From Clostridia bacterium (GTDB lineage Bacteria > Bacillota > Clostridia > TANB77 > CAG-508): 46,132 bases of DNA. The stretch covers positions 1 through 46,132 of the forward strand of contig CAADUZ010000049.1 of assembly GCA_900752335.1 (NCBI GenBank), written 5' to 3'. The notes under the pieces were generated by a model, which ran no database searches, was not told the DNA's origin, and saw only the letters and a list, made by a program, of their open reading frames with translations. Made by a program: the position numbers and the translations under genes. This document shows, in pieces, positions 23,685-32,169 of this stretch (its first letter is position 1; every line of letters begins with the position of its first letter).

Positions 23685-24962
23685 ATGAAAGAAAAAGAGA
23701 AGAACAAAATTAAAGAAGCAAAATCAAAAAGAATTTTGAAAGGCGAAAATGGTATAACACTAATTGCATTAGTAATAACAATAGTTATATTAATAATTCT
23801 AGCGACAGTTACACTTAACGTAGTATTAGGAGAGGGAGGACTTATTCAAAGAGCGCAGCAATCAAAAGAATTAACAGAACAAGCGGCATTAGAAGAACAG
23901 CAAGGATTAAACAGTTTAATGAGTGAATTTACTAATATTATGGCAGAGGATCAAAATCCCCCAGCAAAAATACCAGAAACAACACAAGAAGCAAAGCCAA
24001 ATCCAAATGAAGACGGACCAAGATTTGAAGATACAACAACAATAACAGACGATTTAGATAATGAAGTAACAATACCAGGAGGATTTCACTTGGATAAGGA
24101 TAGTGGGACAAAAGTAGAAGAAGGAATAGTAATAGAAGATGATAGCAATAATCAATTTGTATGGATACCAGTAGGGGAATATAAGGTATCTGATACAATA
24201 AATTCTACAGGAAAATTAACGAACGAATTATCGAGAAGAGAATGGGCAGATGAAGACGTAGTAACAGGGCCAATGTTAGTAAATGAAGATGATGCAATAG
24301 CCGGTCAAAATGTTGAAACATATAATGAATATTATTATGGAGAAGGAAATGAAAATTCAGTAGCAAAAGACCAGATAGAGGCCTTCAAAACAAGCGCTAC
24401 AACCAACAAAGGCTTTTACATAGGACGTTATGAAGCAGGAACTGAAGTAGAAAGAACAGCGAATACAGATTCACTAACAACACCATTAGTGCAAGCAAAT
24501 AAATATCCATATATATATGCGACAAGAGATGAGGCAAAACAGCAAGCAGAAGCAATGTATAGTGAAAATGAATTTATAACAAGTGAACTTATAAGTAGCT
24601 ATGCATGGGATACAGCATTAAATTTTATTTGTCAAACAAATGAAGAAGGATATTTATTAGCGACAACAATAGATAGTGCTTATGGAAATACAGATACAAA
24701 TAATAGAACACAAACAGGTGCATATACAGTAAATGGAGAAGCATCAGATAAATTTTCAAATATTTATGATTTATTAGGAAATTGTTTTGAATGGACGACA
24801 GAGTATTCTAGTAGCACCAGCAATCCGCCTAGTTATCCTTGCACGACCAGAGGAAGTGCTTACAACTCCAGCTATAACTATGCAGCTTATCGTAGCTTCA
24901 GCTTTACGGGGGCTAATCGGTGCTCACGTTTCCTTCCGCATCCAGCTTTATATAAATCCTGA
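23685..24962 (+). CDS. Prepilin-like surface protein with FGE/C-type-lectin-like domain
   Basis: About 425 residues. N-terminal class III/type IV prepilin-like signal: basic stretch, then KGENG cut before ITLIALVITIVILIILATVTL (residue +5 is Ala instead of the usual Glu), and a helix LTEQAALEEQQGLNSLMSEF. From about residue 130 it has formylglycine-generating-enzyme/C-type-lectin-like blocks: NNQFVWIPVGEY, GFYIGRYEAG, ISSYAWDTALNFIC, NIYDLLGNCFEWTTE. ATG 23685 is chosen since AGGAGG (23668-23673) is too close to the ATG at 23676. The last codons are odd: the zero frame ends RCSRFLPHPALYKS, whereas the +1 frame gives GAHVSFRIQLYINPES (stop 24969), the ending expected for the fold. The switch point is CGG at 24918. 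Confidence 0.8.
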   Translation: MKEKEKNKIKEAKSKRILKGENGITLIALVITIVILIILATVTLNVVLGEGGLIQRAQQSKELTEQAALEEQQGLNSLMSEFTNIMAEDQNPPAKIPETTQEAKPNPNEDGPRFEDTTTITDDLDNEVTIPGGFHLDKDSGTKVEEGIVIEDDSNNQFVWIPVGEYKVSDTINSTGKLTNELSRREWADEDVVTGPMLVNEDDAIAGQNVETYNEYYYGEGNENSVAKDQIEAFKTSATTNKGFYIGRYEAGTEVERTANTDSLTTPLVQANKYPYIYATRDEAKQQAEAMYSENEFITSELISSYAWDTALNFICQTNEEGYLLATTIDSAYGNTDTNNRTQTGAYTVNGEASDKFSNIYDLLGNCFEWTTEYSSSTSNPPSYPCTTRGSAYNSSYNYAAYRSFSFTGANRCSRFLPHPALYKS

Positions 24963-24969
24963 AAGCTGA
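24787..24969 (+). other. Variable-region-like 3' end and +1-frame C terminus
   Basis: From the CFEWTTE motif to the end, codons become GC-richer than in the rest of the gene (CCG, CGT, GGG, CGG, TGC, CAG, CGC) and serine/asparagine/tyrosine codons of NNC/NNT type alternate (YNSSYNYAAYRSFSF). This placement, at the ligand face of a C-type-lectin-like fold in a prepilin-type protein, is where diversity-generating retroelements write variable repeats. No reverse transcriptase or template repeat is in the window. The +1 frame after N414 reads GAHVSFRIQLYINPES. Confidence 0.45.
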
Positions 24970-25069
24970 TAGAAACTAAATAAAAGAAAATAAATTAAAT
25001 ATTTCTGTTTATTTCTCTTCCTTTCTGTGATAATATATGTTAAGCAAATGAAAAGAAAGGAAGAGAAAA

Positions 25070-26215
25070 ATGGAAATTTTAAAAGACATTATAAACATAG
25101 GTGCAAATGATAATAATTTGGACTTATTTGAAGGACAATACAATTTAAAACATGGCATGAGCTATAACTCATATGTAATAAAAGACGAAAAAACAGTAAT
25201 ACTAGATACGATAGACAAAGAAGTAACAGATATATGGATACAAAACTTGGAAACAGCCTTGGAAGGAAAAAGCCCAGATTATCTAATAGTATCACATATG
25301 GAGCCAGACCATGCATATAACATTGGTGCTTTAATTAATAAATATCCAGACATGAAAATAGTAGGAAACATGTTTACTTTTAACATATTATCAGGATTTT
25401 TTAATGAGGATATATCTTCTAGAAAAGTTATAGTAAAAGAAGGAGATATCCTAGATATAGGTAAGCATAAACTACAATTCTTTATGGCTCCTATGGTGCA
25501 TTGGCCAGAGGTAATGGTTACTTATGAACAAACTGAAAAAATACTGTTTTCTGCAGATGCATTTGGAGAGTTTGGTTCTTTGGACGTGGAGGATAATTGG
25601 ATAGACGAAGCAAGAAGATATTATATAGGAATAGTTGGAAAGTATGGTATGCAAGTACAAGCTTTATTAAACAAAGCCGCAAATCTTGAAATTAAAGCCA
25701 TATACCCATTACACGGACCAATATTAACAGAAAATTTAGGGTATTATATAGATAAGTATAAAATTTGGAGCAGTTATGAGCCAGAAGAAGAGGGTATACT
25801 TATTGCATGTAGTTCAATTTATGGCAATACATTAGAAGCAGCAAAAGAATTAGAAAAAATGCTAAAAGAAGCAGGCAAAAATGTAGTACTAATGGATTTA
25901 ACAAGGGACGACTGGGCAGAAGCCGTTGCAAATGCATTTAGATTTTCAAAGCTAATTGTTATGTCTTCTAGCTATAATGCAGGGGTATATCCAGCAATGG
26001 AGCACTTTTTAATGAGATTAAAAGATAGAAATTATCAAAAAAGAAAAGTTGGAATTGTTGAAAATGGTTCGTGGGCACCATCAGCAGGAAAATGCATGAA
26101 AAGCATTTTTGAAGGCATGAAAGACATTGAAATAGTAGAGCCAATGATAACAATAAAATCAAAAATGAAGAAAGAAAATATAACGGAATTCGAAAAATTA
26201 ATAAATCAATTCTAG
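25070..26215 (+). CDS. Flavodiiron protein (oxygen or NO reductase)
   Basis: 381 residues: metallo-beta-lactamase-like diiron domain plus C-terminal flavodoxin domain. Diiron ligands H76-x-E78-x-D80-H81 (SHMEPDH), the His of MVHWPEV, Asp of SADAFGEFG and His of PLHGP are present; the FMN-binding loop is CSSIYGNTLEAA. Reduces O2 to water (or NO to N2O) in the anaerobe cytoplasm, taking electrons from rubredoxin-like carriers not encoded here. Complements the desulfoferrodoxin at the window start. RBS AAAGGAAGAG 6 nt upstream; a terminator follows. Confidence 0.94.
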   Translation: MEILKDIINIGANDNNLDLFEGQYNLKHGMSYNSYVIKDEKTVILDTIDKEVTDIWIQNLETALEGKSPDYLIVSHMEPDHAYNIGALINKYPDMKIVGNMFTFNILSGFFNEDISSRKVIVKEGDILDIGKHKLQFFMAPMVHWPEVMVTYEQTEKILFSADAFGEFGSLDVEDNWIDEARRYYIGIVGKYGMQVQALLNKAANLEIKAIYPLHGPILTENLGYYIDKYKIWSSYEPEEEGILIACSSIYGNTLEAAKELEKMLKEAGKNVVLMDLTRDDWAEAVANAFRFSKLIVMSSSYNAGVYPAMEHFLMRLKDRNYQKRKVGIVENGSWAPSAGKCMKSIFEGMKDIEIVEPMITIKSKMKKENITEFEKLINQF

Positions 26216-26223
26216 TATAGCAA

Positions 26224-26249
26224 GTCGAAGGATTTTTCCTTCGATTTTT
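26224..26249 (+). terminator. Terminator after the flavodiiron gene
   Basis: TCGAAGGA (26225-26232) with TCCTTCGA (26237-26244), 4-nt loop, then five T. Confidence 0.9.
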
Positions 26250-26264
26250 GCCGTATATTGCAGG

Positions 26265-26294
26265 TTTACAATATTAAGAAATATATGGTATAAT
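26265..26294 (+). promoter_or_regulatory. Promoter of the Fic toxin-antitoxin operon
   Basis: TTTACA (26265-26270), 18-bp spacer, TATAAT (26289-26294) with the extended -10 TGG just before it. Confidence 0.7.
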
Positions 26295-26327
26295 ATATAA
26301 GTATTTTAAAACAAAAGGAGAGTTAAA

Positions 26328-26522
26328 ATGGATTATTCTATTAATAAAACAACAATGGAACAAAGAAAAGAATTAGTAAAAAAAGCATTAGGAATATCAA
26401 TATCTGGTAGTGATATTCCAACAGATGAAACATTAGCTCTTGCTAAAAAATATATAGAAGGAAAAATAGAATTAAAAGAATTACAAGAACAAGTTATAAA
26501 TAAATACAATAAAAATAATTAG
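26328..26522 (+). CDS. VbhA/FicA-like antitoxin
   Basis: 64 residues, two parts: a helix EQRKELVKKALGISISGSD and a helix-turn TDETLALAKKYIEGKIELKELQEQVINKY whose spacing matches VbhA-family antitoxins of class I Fic toxins. Known members block ATP binding of the toxin with a glutamate in an (S/T)xxxE(G/N) helix; at the expected place here the sequence is ISISGS, with no Glu before the Gly, so inhibition may use another residue. 13 nt before the Fic gene with its own RBS (AAAGGAGAG). First gene of the operon, as usual for antitoxins. Confidence 0.75.
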   Translation: MDYSINKTTMEQRKELVKKALGISISGSDIPTDETLALAKKYIEGKIELKELQEQVINKYNKNN

Positions 26523-26535
26523 GAAAGGTGAGAAA

Positions 26536-27240
26536 ATGAAAGATCCATATGTTCAAAAAAACGGAACATTAAAGAATAAGCTAGGTATAGAAGAATATAA
26601 AGAATTAAATGCAGCGGAAAAAGATATTGGTTTCGTTAAATTAATAGATATTGGTGAAGCTTTTAAACAAAAATATGATGCGAGCTATATAAAAGATATA
26701 CATAAGCATATATTTGAAGATATATTTGACTGGGCAGGAGAATTTAGAACTGTACCTGTGTACAAAACTGAAGTAGTTATACCGGGTTTAAGCCTAGAAT
26801 ATTCTGCACCAAAAGATATAGAAAGAGATTTAAATAGAGCGCTAGGAGGATTAAATGGAGCAAGTTGGGCAGGAAAAAATATTGACGAAATAACGTCCGA
26901 ATTTACCGGACATTTGGCAAGAATTTGGAGAGTACACCCATTTAGAGATGGAAATACAAGAACAACACTTGCTTTTGCAGAACAATATTCAAGAGAACAT
27001 GGTTTCCCAATGGATATAGGAATTTTGCTAGAGCATCTAACAAGAACAGTAACCCCAGAAGGTAGAATCGCAAGATATAGCATAAGAGATAAATTTGTTT
27101 TAGCTGCATTGGATAAAAAAGATTATCCAGAACCAGAACATTTGGAGGCATTAATTAAAGAATCAATTTTATCAGGAATAAAAAAAGAAAAAGAAAAACA
27201 TTCTAGAATACTAGATTTAGATGAAGAGAAGGGAAGATAA
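26536..27240 (+). CDS. Fic/DOC-family toxin (likely AMP transferase)
   Basis: 234 residues. The Fic signature HPFRDGNTRTT is intact with catalytic H134, acidic D138 and the GNxR phosphate loop; upstream DWAGEFRTVPVYK forms the flap. Fic enzymes usually transfer AMP from ATP to a hydroxyl side chain of target proteins; class I toxins modify gyrase and topoisomerase IV in known cases. The C terminus after 200 is a charged helix. Pairs with the small gene upstream. 3 nt separate it from ymdB, so read-through into housekeeping genes is likely. Confidence 0.92.
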   Translation: MKDPYVQKNGTLKNKLGIEEYKELNAAEKDIGFVKLIDIGEAFKQKYDASYIKDIHKHIFEDIFDWAGEFRTVPVYKTEVVIPGLSLEYSAPKDIERDLNRALGGLNGASWAGKNIDEITSEFTGHLARIWRVHPFRDGNTRTTLAFAEQYSREHGFPMDIGILLEHLTRTVTPEGRIARYSIRDKFVLAALDKKDYPEPEHLEALIKESILSGIKKEKEKHSRILDLDEEKGR

Positions 27241-27243
27241 ATA

Positions 27244-28017
27244 ATGAAAATACTAGCGATAGGAGATATAGTGGGAGATAATGGTTTAAGAAAATTGAAA
27301 GAATTATTACCTACAATACAAGAAAAAGAAAATATAGATTTTACAGTTGTAAATGCAGAAAATACTTCAGGAGGAATGGGACTTAATGAAAGAGATTTTT
27401 ATGCTTTGCAAAAAATGAAAATAAATTGCTTAACCATGGGAAACCATACATGGGGAAAGAAAGATATTTTTTCTTTTATAGACAATAGCCTAATTATACG
27501 TCCAGCAAACTACTCGAAAGGCCTACCGGGAAAGGGATACAATATATATGAATGTAAGGATAAGAAAATAGCAGTTATAAATTTAATAGGAAGAACTGAT
27601 ATGAACATTTTATCAGAAAATCCTTTTTTAGTAGCAGACGAATTAGTAGAAAAATTAAGCAAAGAAGCAGATATAATTATACTTGATTTTCATGCAGAAG
27701 CAACAGCAGAAAAAATAGCTATGAAGCACTATTTAGACGGCAGAGTGAATATCATATTTGGAACACATACACATGTGCAAACTTCTGACGAAGAAATTAC
27801 AAGTAAAGGTACAGGATACATTACAGATTTAGGAATGACGGGTCCAAAAAATTCTGTAATAGGAATGGAAGTATCAGCTTCTATAAAAAGATTTATTACC
27901 TCACTTCCAGAAAGATATAAATTGGCAGAAGGAGATGCTATACTTAATGGTTGTGTGTTTGAGATAGATGACGATACTTGTAAAACAATAAGTATACATA
28001 GAATAAACTACAAATAA
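27244..28017 (+). CDS. ymdB: YmdB-family metallophosphoesterase
   Basis: 257 residues. Metal-binding motifs GDIVGDNG, VNAENTSGG, MGNHTWGKKD, LDFHAEATAEK and GTHTHVQTSDE match the YmdB group, cAMP phosphodiesterase-like enzymes that affect biofilm and motility choices in Bacillus. Directly followed by spoVS, the order seen in Bacillus, where rny (RNase Y) normally lies just before; rny is not present here and the Fic pair stands in that place. RBS is the GGGA of the fic end (GAAGGGAAG). Confidence 0.93.
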   Translation: MKILAIGDIVGDNGLRKLKELLPTIQEKENIDFTVVNAENTSGGMGLNERDFYALQKMKINCLTMGNHTWGKKDIFSFIDNSLIIRPANYSKGLPGKGYNIYECKDKKIAVINLIGRTDMNILSENPFLVADELVEKLSKEADIIILDFHAEATAEKIAMKHYLDGRVNIIFGTHTHVQTSDEEITSKGTGYITDLGMTGPKNSVIGMEVSASIKRFITSLPERYKLAEGDAILNGCVFEIDDDTCKTISIHRINYK

Positions 28018-28147
28018 ATGTCGAGAAATGTCGAATAAACACGACGAGTTTTTCCTTTTTTTTCCAAAAACCTATAGACAATTTCCAGAAATTGTAATAT
28101 AAATATAACTGTTGATTAAAACAAATAAAAAAATATAGGAGGCAAAA

Positions 28148-28411
28148 ATGGAAATTTTAAAAATCTCATCAAAATCAAATCCAAATTCAGTAGCAGGAGC
28201 TATTGCAGGTTTGGTAAAGGAATCTAACAAGGCAGAAATGCAAGCAATAGGAGCAGGGGCACTAAATCAAGCTGTAAAAGCCGTAGCAATAGCAAGGGGA
28301 TTTGTAGCACCAGCAGGCGTAGACCTAGTTTGTATACCTGCATTTGCAGAAGTTGAAGTGGAAGGAGAAGATAGAACAGGTATAAAACTTATAGTGGAAT
28401 CTAGGAAGTAA
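28148..28411 (+). CDS. spoVS: Stage V sporulation protein S
   Basis: 87 residues, full length: MEILKISSKSNPNSVAGAIAG, AIGAGALNQAVKAVAIARGFVAPAG, EDRTGIKLIVESRK. Small Alba-fold-like nucleic-acid-binding protein needed for late sporulation and also present in non-sporulating relatives. RBS ATAGGAGG 7 nt upstream. The 130-nt gap after ymdB may hold its own promoter. A GC-rich terminator follows. Confidence 0.95.
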   Translation: MEILKISSKSNPNSVAGAIAGLVKESNKAEMQAIGAGALNQAVKAVAIARGFVAPAGVDLVCIPAFAEVEVEGEDRTGIKLIVESRK

Positions 28412-28438
28412 TTAAAATTAATTATATAAATTTTAATA

Positions 28439-28474
28439 GGGGGGCACAGAATAAATCTGTCCCCTTTTTCTTTT
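28439..28474 (+). terminator. Terminator after spoVS
   Basis: GGGG (28441) with CCCC (28461) and ACAGA (28446-28450) with TCTGT (28456-28460), one bulged C, then T-rich tail. Confidence 0.88.
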
Positions 28475-28540
28475 AAAATACCTTGAAAAAAACGCATTTA
28501 TGGTATATATTAATACATATTAAAATGATTGGAGGTTATT

Positions 28541-30130
28541 ATGAAATCTAAATCTAATATAATAAAATATTTCTTTATAATATTTGCTATAGGAATAATA
28601 ATCTTCGCAATATATAAAATTAATTCAAAAGAAGAAAATAACTTAAATAACGAAGCAGCAGACACACAAGCAACAGAAAAGGCTGAATCGATTTTAAATA
28701 TAGGAATTTCAGATTTTGATAATATTAACCCACTAATTACAAAAAATAAAGACATTATCAGCTTATCTACCATATTGTACGAACCATTACTAAAACTTAC
28801 TGAAAATTATGAGATAGAGAATTGTTTAGCAGAAGAATGGTCAAAAACAGATAGAACAGTATATTTAGTAAAACTAAAAGATGGATTAAAATGGGAAGAT
28901 GGAAGTAGTGTTACAGGAGAAGACGTAAAGTATACAATAGAAAAGCTTCAAGAAGGCAAATCCGTGTATTCAGATAATGTAAAAAATATAAAATCAGTAG
29001 AAATAATAGATGGAAATACAATAAGAATAAACCTAAAAAAAGAAGAACCATTTTTTGAGTATAACCTAATTTTTCCAATAGTATCTAGTAGTCAATTTAA
29101 AAATGAAGATTTCTACAAATCAAGACTTGCACCAAAAGCTACTGGAATGTATAAGGTTACTGCAGCAACGGGAGAATATATTGAACTTGAACAAAATGAA
29201 AACTGGCGAGAAGCAGGGCAAACAGAGAGGAAGATAACAAAAGTAATAGTTACATTTTTTGATACAATGGGAGATGCATATAACAGCTTAAAAATAGGAA
29301 ACATTGATTTAGTATGTACTTCCAACACAAATGTGGAAGAATATATTGGAACTATTGGATTTGGAACAAAAGAATACAAAGGAAGAGAACTCGATTTTAT
29401 TAGTATTAACTGCGAGGAAGATGTTTTAGCACATAAAGAAGTAAGACAAGCAATAAACTATGCAATAGATAAGAACAAAATAAATTCGTCAGTATTCAGC
29501 AATAATTATTATGTATCTTCATTTCCAATAGATTACGGAAATTATCTATATCCAAAAGAAAGCAAATCTAATTACTCACAAGAAAAGGCAAAAAAAGTGT
29601 TAGAAGATGCTGGTTGGGAATACAGGTATGGATATTGGAGAAAAACAGAAGATTATGTTACAGAATACCTAGAATTTAATTTAGTAGTAGATAGCAGCAA
29701 TGAAACAAGAGTAAAAGTTGCAGAACTTATAGAAGAACAATTAGAAGACATAGGCATTAATGTATATTTATACAGAGTGTCAAATTCAGGATACAAGAGC
29801 TATTTAGAAGATAAAGATTATGACATGATTATTACAGGTGTGAATAATGGATATAGTCCGGATTTATCATATTTCTTTGGAAAGGATAACATAGCAAATT
29901 ACAAAAACGAAGAAATACAAGGAATATTAAATGATATAAAGAATATATCAGATAAAAATTTACTAACAGAGAAATATAACAGAATAATTGAGATTTATGA
30001 GGACGAAATGCCATATATTTGCTTATATAGAAATAGAGAAAAAATAGTATACAGCATAAGACTTACAGGAGAAATTGCACCTAATAATTATACGGCATAT
30101 AATAATTTTGAGAATTGGTATAGACAGTAA
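28541..30130 (+). CDS. Family 5 solute-binding protein, membrane anchored
   Basis: 529 residues of the oligopeptide/nickel-binding (SBP_bac_5) type. N-terminal membrane helix (about 7-25, IIKYFFIIFAIGIIIFAIY) without lipobox cysteine, so it is probably an uncleaved anchor. Family blocks: LYEPLLKL, LAEEWSKT, YLVKLKDGLKWEDGSSVTGEDVKYTIEKL, GMYKVT, HKEVRQAINYAIDK, SQEKAKKVLEDAGW, DYDMIITGV, NRIIEIYEDEMPYICLY. No permease or ATPase genes of an Opp system lie nearby, so it is an orphan receptor or works with genes elsewhere. ATG 28541 has GGAGG 5 nt upstream; an in-frame TTG at 28529 is less likely. Confidence 0.85.
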   Translation: MKSKSNIIKYFFIIFAIGIIIFAIYKINSKEENNLNNEAADTQATEKAESILNIGISDFDNINPLITKNKDIISLSTILYEPLLKLTENYEIENCLAEEWSKTDRTVYLVKLKDGLKWEDGSSVTGEDVKYTIEKLQEGKSVYSDNVKNIKSVEIIDGNTIRINLKKEEPFFEYNLIFPIVSSSQFKNEDFYKSRLAPKATGMYKVTAATGEYIELEQNENWREAGQTERKITKVIVTFFDTMGDAYNSLKIGNIDLVCTSNTNVEEYIGTIGFGTKEYKGRELDFISINCEEDVLAHKEVRQAINYAIDKNKINSSVFSNNYYVSSFPIDYGNYLYPKESKSNYSQEKAKKVLEDAGWEYRYGYWRKTEDYVTEYLEFNLVVDSSNETRVKVAELIEEQLEDIGINVYLYRVSNSGYKSYLEDKDYDMIITGVNNGYSPDLSYFFGKDNIANYKNEEIQGILNDIKNISDKNLLTEKYNRIIEIYEDEMPYICLYRNREKIVYSIRLTGEIAPNNYTAYNNFENWYRQ

Positions 30131-30148
30131 GTATTGTCTAATCTTAAA

Positions 30149-30331
30149 TAGTATATAGTTATAAAAAATATTTCAAAGCTGTTAGTTAAGTTGATTTTCA
30201 CACAAATTCTAAATGAATTTTATGGCACCCTTCCATTAAAAATGAACTCTTTCCATAAAATTTATTAAGAATTTGTATATTCAAATCACTTTCCAGTCCA
30301 TCTTTTCATATTTTTACATAACTATATACTA
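30149..30331. repeat. 183-bp foldback element before recA
   Basis: The ends are a perfect 14-bp inverted repeat, TAGTATATAGTTAT (30149-30162) and its complement (30318-30331). Inward the two halves keep matching with small gaps: GATTT blocks, ACAAATTCT (30202) with AGAATTTGT (30268), and AATTTTATGG (30216) with CCATAAAATT (30253). Outside the ends, CTTAAA and CCTAAA could be a degraded target duplication. It has no ORF. MITE-like element or very long RNA hairpin ending the upstream transcript; it fills most of the 373-bp gap. Confidence 0.65.
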
Positions 30332-30367
30332 CCTAAAATAATTTAATAATAAATTTGAAAAAAATGC

Positions 30368-30395
30368 TTGACAAAATTTTAAAATAAGATATAAT
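30368..30395 (+). promoter_or_regulatory. recA promoter
   Basis: TTGACA (30368-30373), 16-bp spacer, TATAAT (30390-30395). No clear Bacillus-type LexA box (CGAACN4GTTCG) overlaps it. The roughly 100-nt leader has AACGAC (30414) that can pair with GTCGTT (30474) just before the RBS. Confidence 0.75.
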
Positions 30396-30503
30396 ACAAA
30401 CAGTTGTTTTTAAAACGACGATTTAGAAATATAAAAAATAAAATGTTAATTAAAATGAGGCATCGATAGATAGTCGTTCATTTATGTTAGGAGGAATAAT
30501 AAA

Positions 30504-31562
30504 ATGAGTAATCAAAACCCAGAAAAAATGAAAGCATTAGAAGCAGCGCTAGGACAAATAGAAAAACAATTTGGTAAAGGTTCTGTTATGAAATTAGGAG
30601 ATTTTGGTGCAATGGAAGTGGAGGCAATTCCAACAGGTGCATTAAGTCTAGATATAGCATTAGGAATAGGTGGTATTCCTAGAGGAAGAATTGTAGAGAT
30701 ATATGGTCCAGAGTCATCTGGTAAAACAACTCTTGCATTACATATGATAGCAGAAGCTCAAAAATTAGGCGGAGAAGCTGCATTTATAGATGCGGAGCAT
30801 GCATTAGATCCAGTATATTCAAAACATTTAGGTGTTGATATAGATAATTTAATAGTATCTCAACCAGATACAGGAGAACAAGCTCTAGAAATAACAGAAG
30901 CATTAGTAAGAAGTGGTGCAATAGATATAATAGTTGTAGACTCTGTTGCAGCATTAGTACCAAAAGCAGAAATAGATGGTGATATGGGAGATGCACATGT
31001 TGGCTTACAAGCAAGATTAATGTCACAAGCTTTACGAAAACTTGCAGGTGTTATAAACAAATCAAAAGCAGTTGTAATATTTATAAATCAATTAAGAGAA
31101 AAAGTTGGTGTAATGTTTGGCAATCCAGAAACTACAGCTGGTGGTAGAGCACTTAAATATTATGCATCTGTAAGATTAGACATTAGAAAAATAGAAAATA
31201 TTAAACAAGATGGAGAAGTAATAGGAAATAGAGCAAGAGTAAAAGTAGTAAAGAATAAAGTTGCTCCACCTTTTAGAGAGGCTGAATTTGATATTGTTTA
31301 TGGAAAAGGTATTTCTAAAGAAGGGAATATTTTAGATATAGCAGTAAACCTAGACATAATAGAAAAATCTGGTTCATGGTTTAGCTATAATGGCGAGAGA
31401 ATTGGACAAGGACGAGAAAATGTAAAGAAATATTTAATAGATAACCCAGAAGTAGCAAAAGAGGTAGAACAAAAAATTAGAGATAACTTTAATGCAGCAT
31501 TTGAAAAAAGCTTGGGTGACGAAGAAATAGACGAAGAACAAGAAAAAGAACCAGAAGAATAA
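30504..31562 (+). CDS. recA: Recombinase RecA
   Basis: 352 residues. ATP-dependent strand-exchange protein for homologous recombination and SOS coprotease. Walker A GPESSGKT (68-75), IIVVDSVAALVP Walker B region, L1/L2 DNA loops (EIDGDMGDAHVGLQARLMSQALRK; FGNPETTAGGRALKYY) and the acidic C-terminal tail EEIDEEQEKEPEE. RBS TAGGAGGAAT 7 nt upstream. A hairpin separates it from recX, as in many Firmicutes where recX is read through at low level. Confidence 0.97.
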   Translation: MSNQNPEKMKALEAALGQIEKQFGKGSVMKLGDFGAMEVEAIPTGALSLDIALGIGGIPRGRIVEIYGPESSGKTTLALHMIAEAQKLGGEAAFIDAEHALDPVYSKHLGVDIDNLIVSQPDTGEQALEITEALVRSGAIDIIVVDSVAALVPKAEIDGDMGDAHVGLQARLMSQALRKLAGVINKSKAVVIFINQLREKVGVMFGNPETTAGGRALKYYASVRLDIRKIENIKQDGEVIGNRARVKVVKNKVAPPFREAEFDIVYGKGISKEGNILDIAVNLDIIEKSGSWFSYNGERIGQGRENVKKYLIDNPEVAKEVEQKIRDNFNAAFEKSLGDEEIDEEQEKEPEE

Positions 31563-31580
31563 ATACAAAAGTAAAAACTG

Positions 31581-31609
31581 GTAAAAGCACTAAAATGCAG
31601 TGCTTTTAT
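31581..31609 (+). terminator. Hairpin between recA and recX
   Basis: AAAAGCACT (31583-31591) pairs with AGTGCTTTT (31599-31607). The T residues are inside the stem, so it is probably a partial terminator limiting recX expression. Confidence 0.65.
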
Positions 31610-31637
31610 CAGATACATAGTGCAAAAGGAGATTTTA

Positions 31638-32099
31638 ATGACAAATTTAGAAGAATTAGAAAGAAAAGATAAGCTAAAAACTAAAATGCTAAAATACATA
31701 ATGTATAAAAAAAGAACAGAAGAAGAAATAAAAAGAAAATTTGCCAATATAGAAGATTCAGAATTAGTAGAAGAAGTAATGGAAGAACTAAAAGAAATAG
31801 GATATATTAATGACGAATCATATATAGAAAGAGCAGTTACAGAGCATATTAATATTAACAATTTATCTATAAAAGAATTAAAATACAAATTAATGTCAAA
31901 AGGTTTAAACATTAATTTGATAGAGGATTATATAGCTAGCAAATCAGAAGAAATGCTAGAATATGAAATAGAATCTGCCAAAACCATAATATTAAAAAAG
32001 CAGAATACTATGGAAGAGCAAGAAATAATACAATTCTTATTAAAAAAAGGATATAGAATGGATAATATTAAAGAAGCAATATTAAGGCTAAACGATTAA
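31638..32099 (+). CDS. recX: RecX-type regulator of RecA
   Basis: 153 residues, three-helix repeat protein that limits RecA filaments. Repeats visible as MLKYIMYKKRTEEEIKRKF, VMEELKEIGYINDESYIERAVTEHI, SIKELKYKLMSKGLNINLIEDYI and IIQFLLKKGYRMDNIKEAI. Start at ATG 31638 with AAGGAG 7 nt upstream; a GTG 18 nt earlier precedes that RBS and is rejected. Position right after recA supports the call. Confidence 0.88.
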   Translation: MTNLEELERKDKLKTKMLKYIMYKKRTEEEIKRKFANIEDSELVEEVMEELKEIGYINDESYIERAVTEHININNLSIKELKYKLMSKGLNINLIEDYIASKSEEMLEYEIESAKTIILKKQNTMEEQEIIQFLLKKGYRMDNIKEAILRLND

Positions 32100-32169
32100 A
32101 ATTCAAAATTTATAAAATCTAAAAATACATTAAAGTATGTAAAAAGCAAAATAGAAATGGAGAAATAAA

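Noticed and set aside
23685..24969. A complete diversity-generating retroelement in the window
   Set aside because: No reverse transcriptase gene or template repeat was found; only the variable-region-like end is present.
30368..30503. LexA/SOS box before recA
   Set aside because: No CGAACN4GTTCG or close variant seen; AAACAGTTGTTT is only weakly symmetric.
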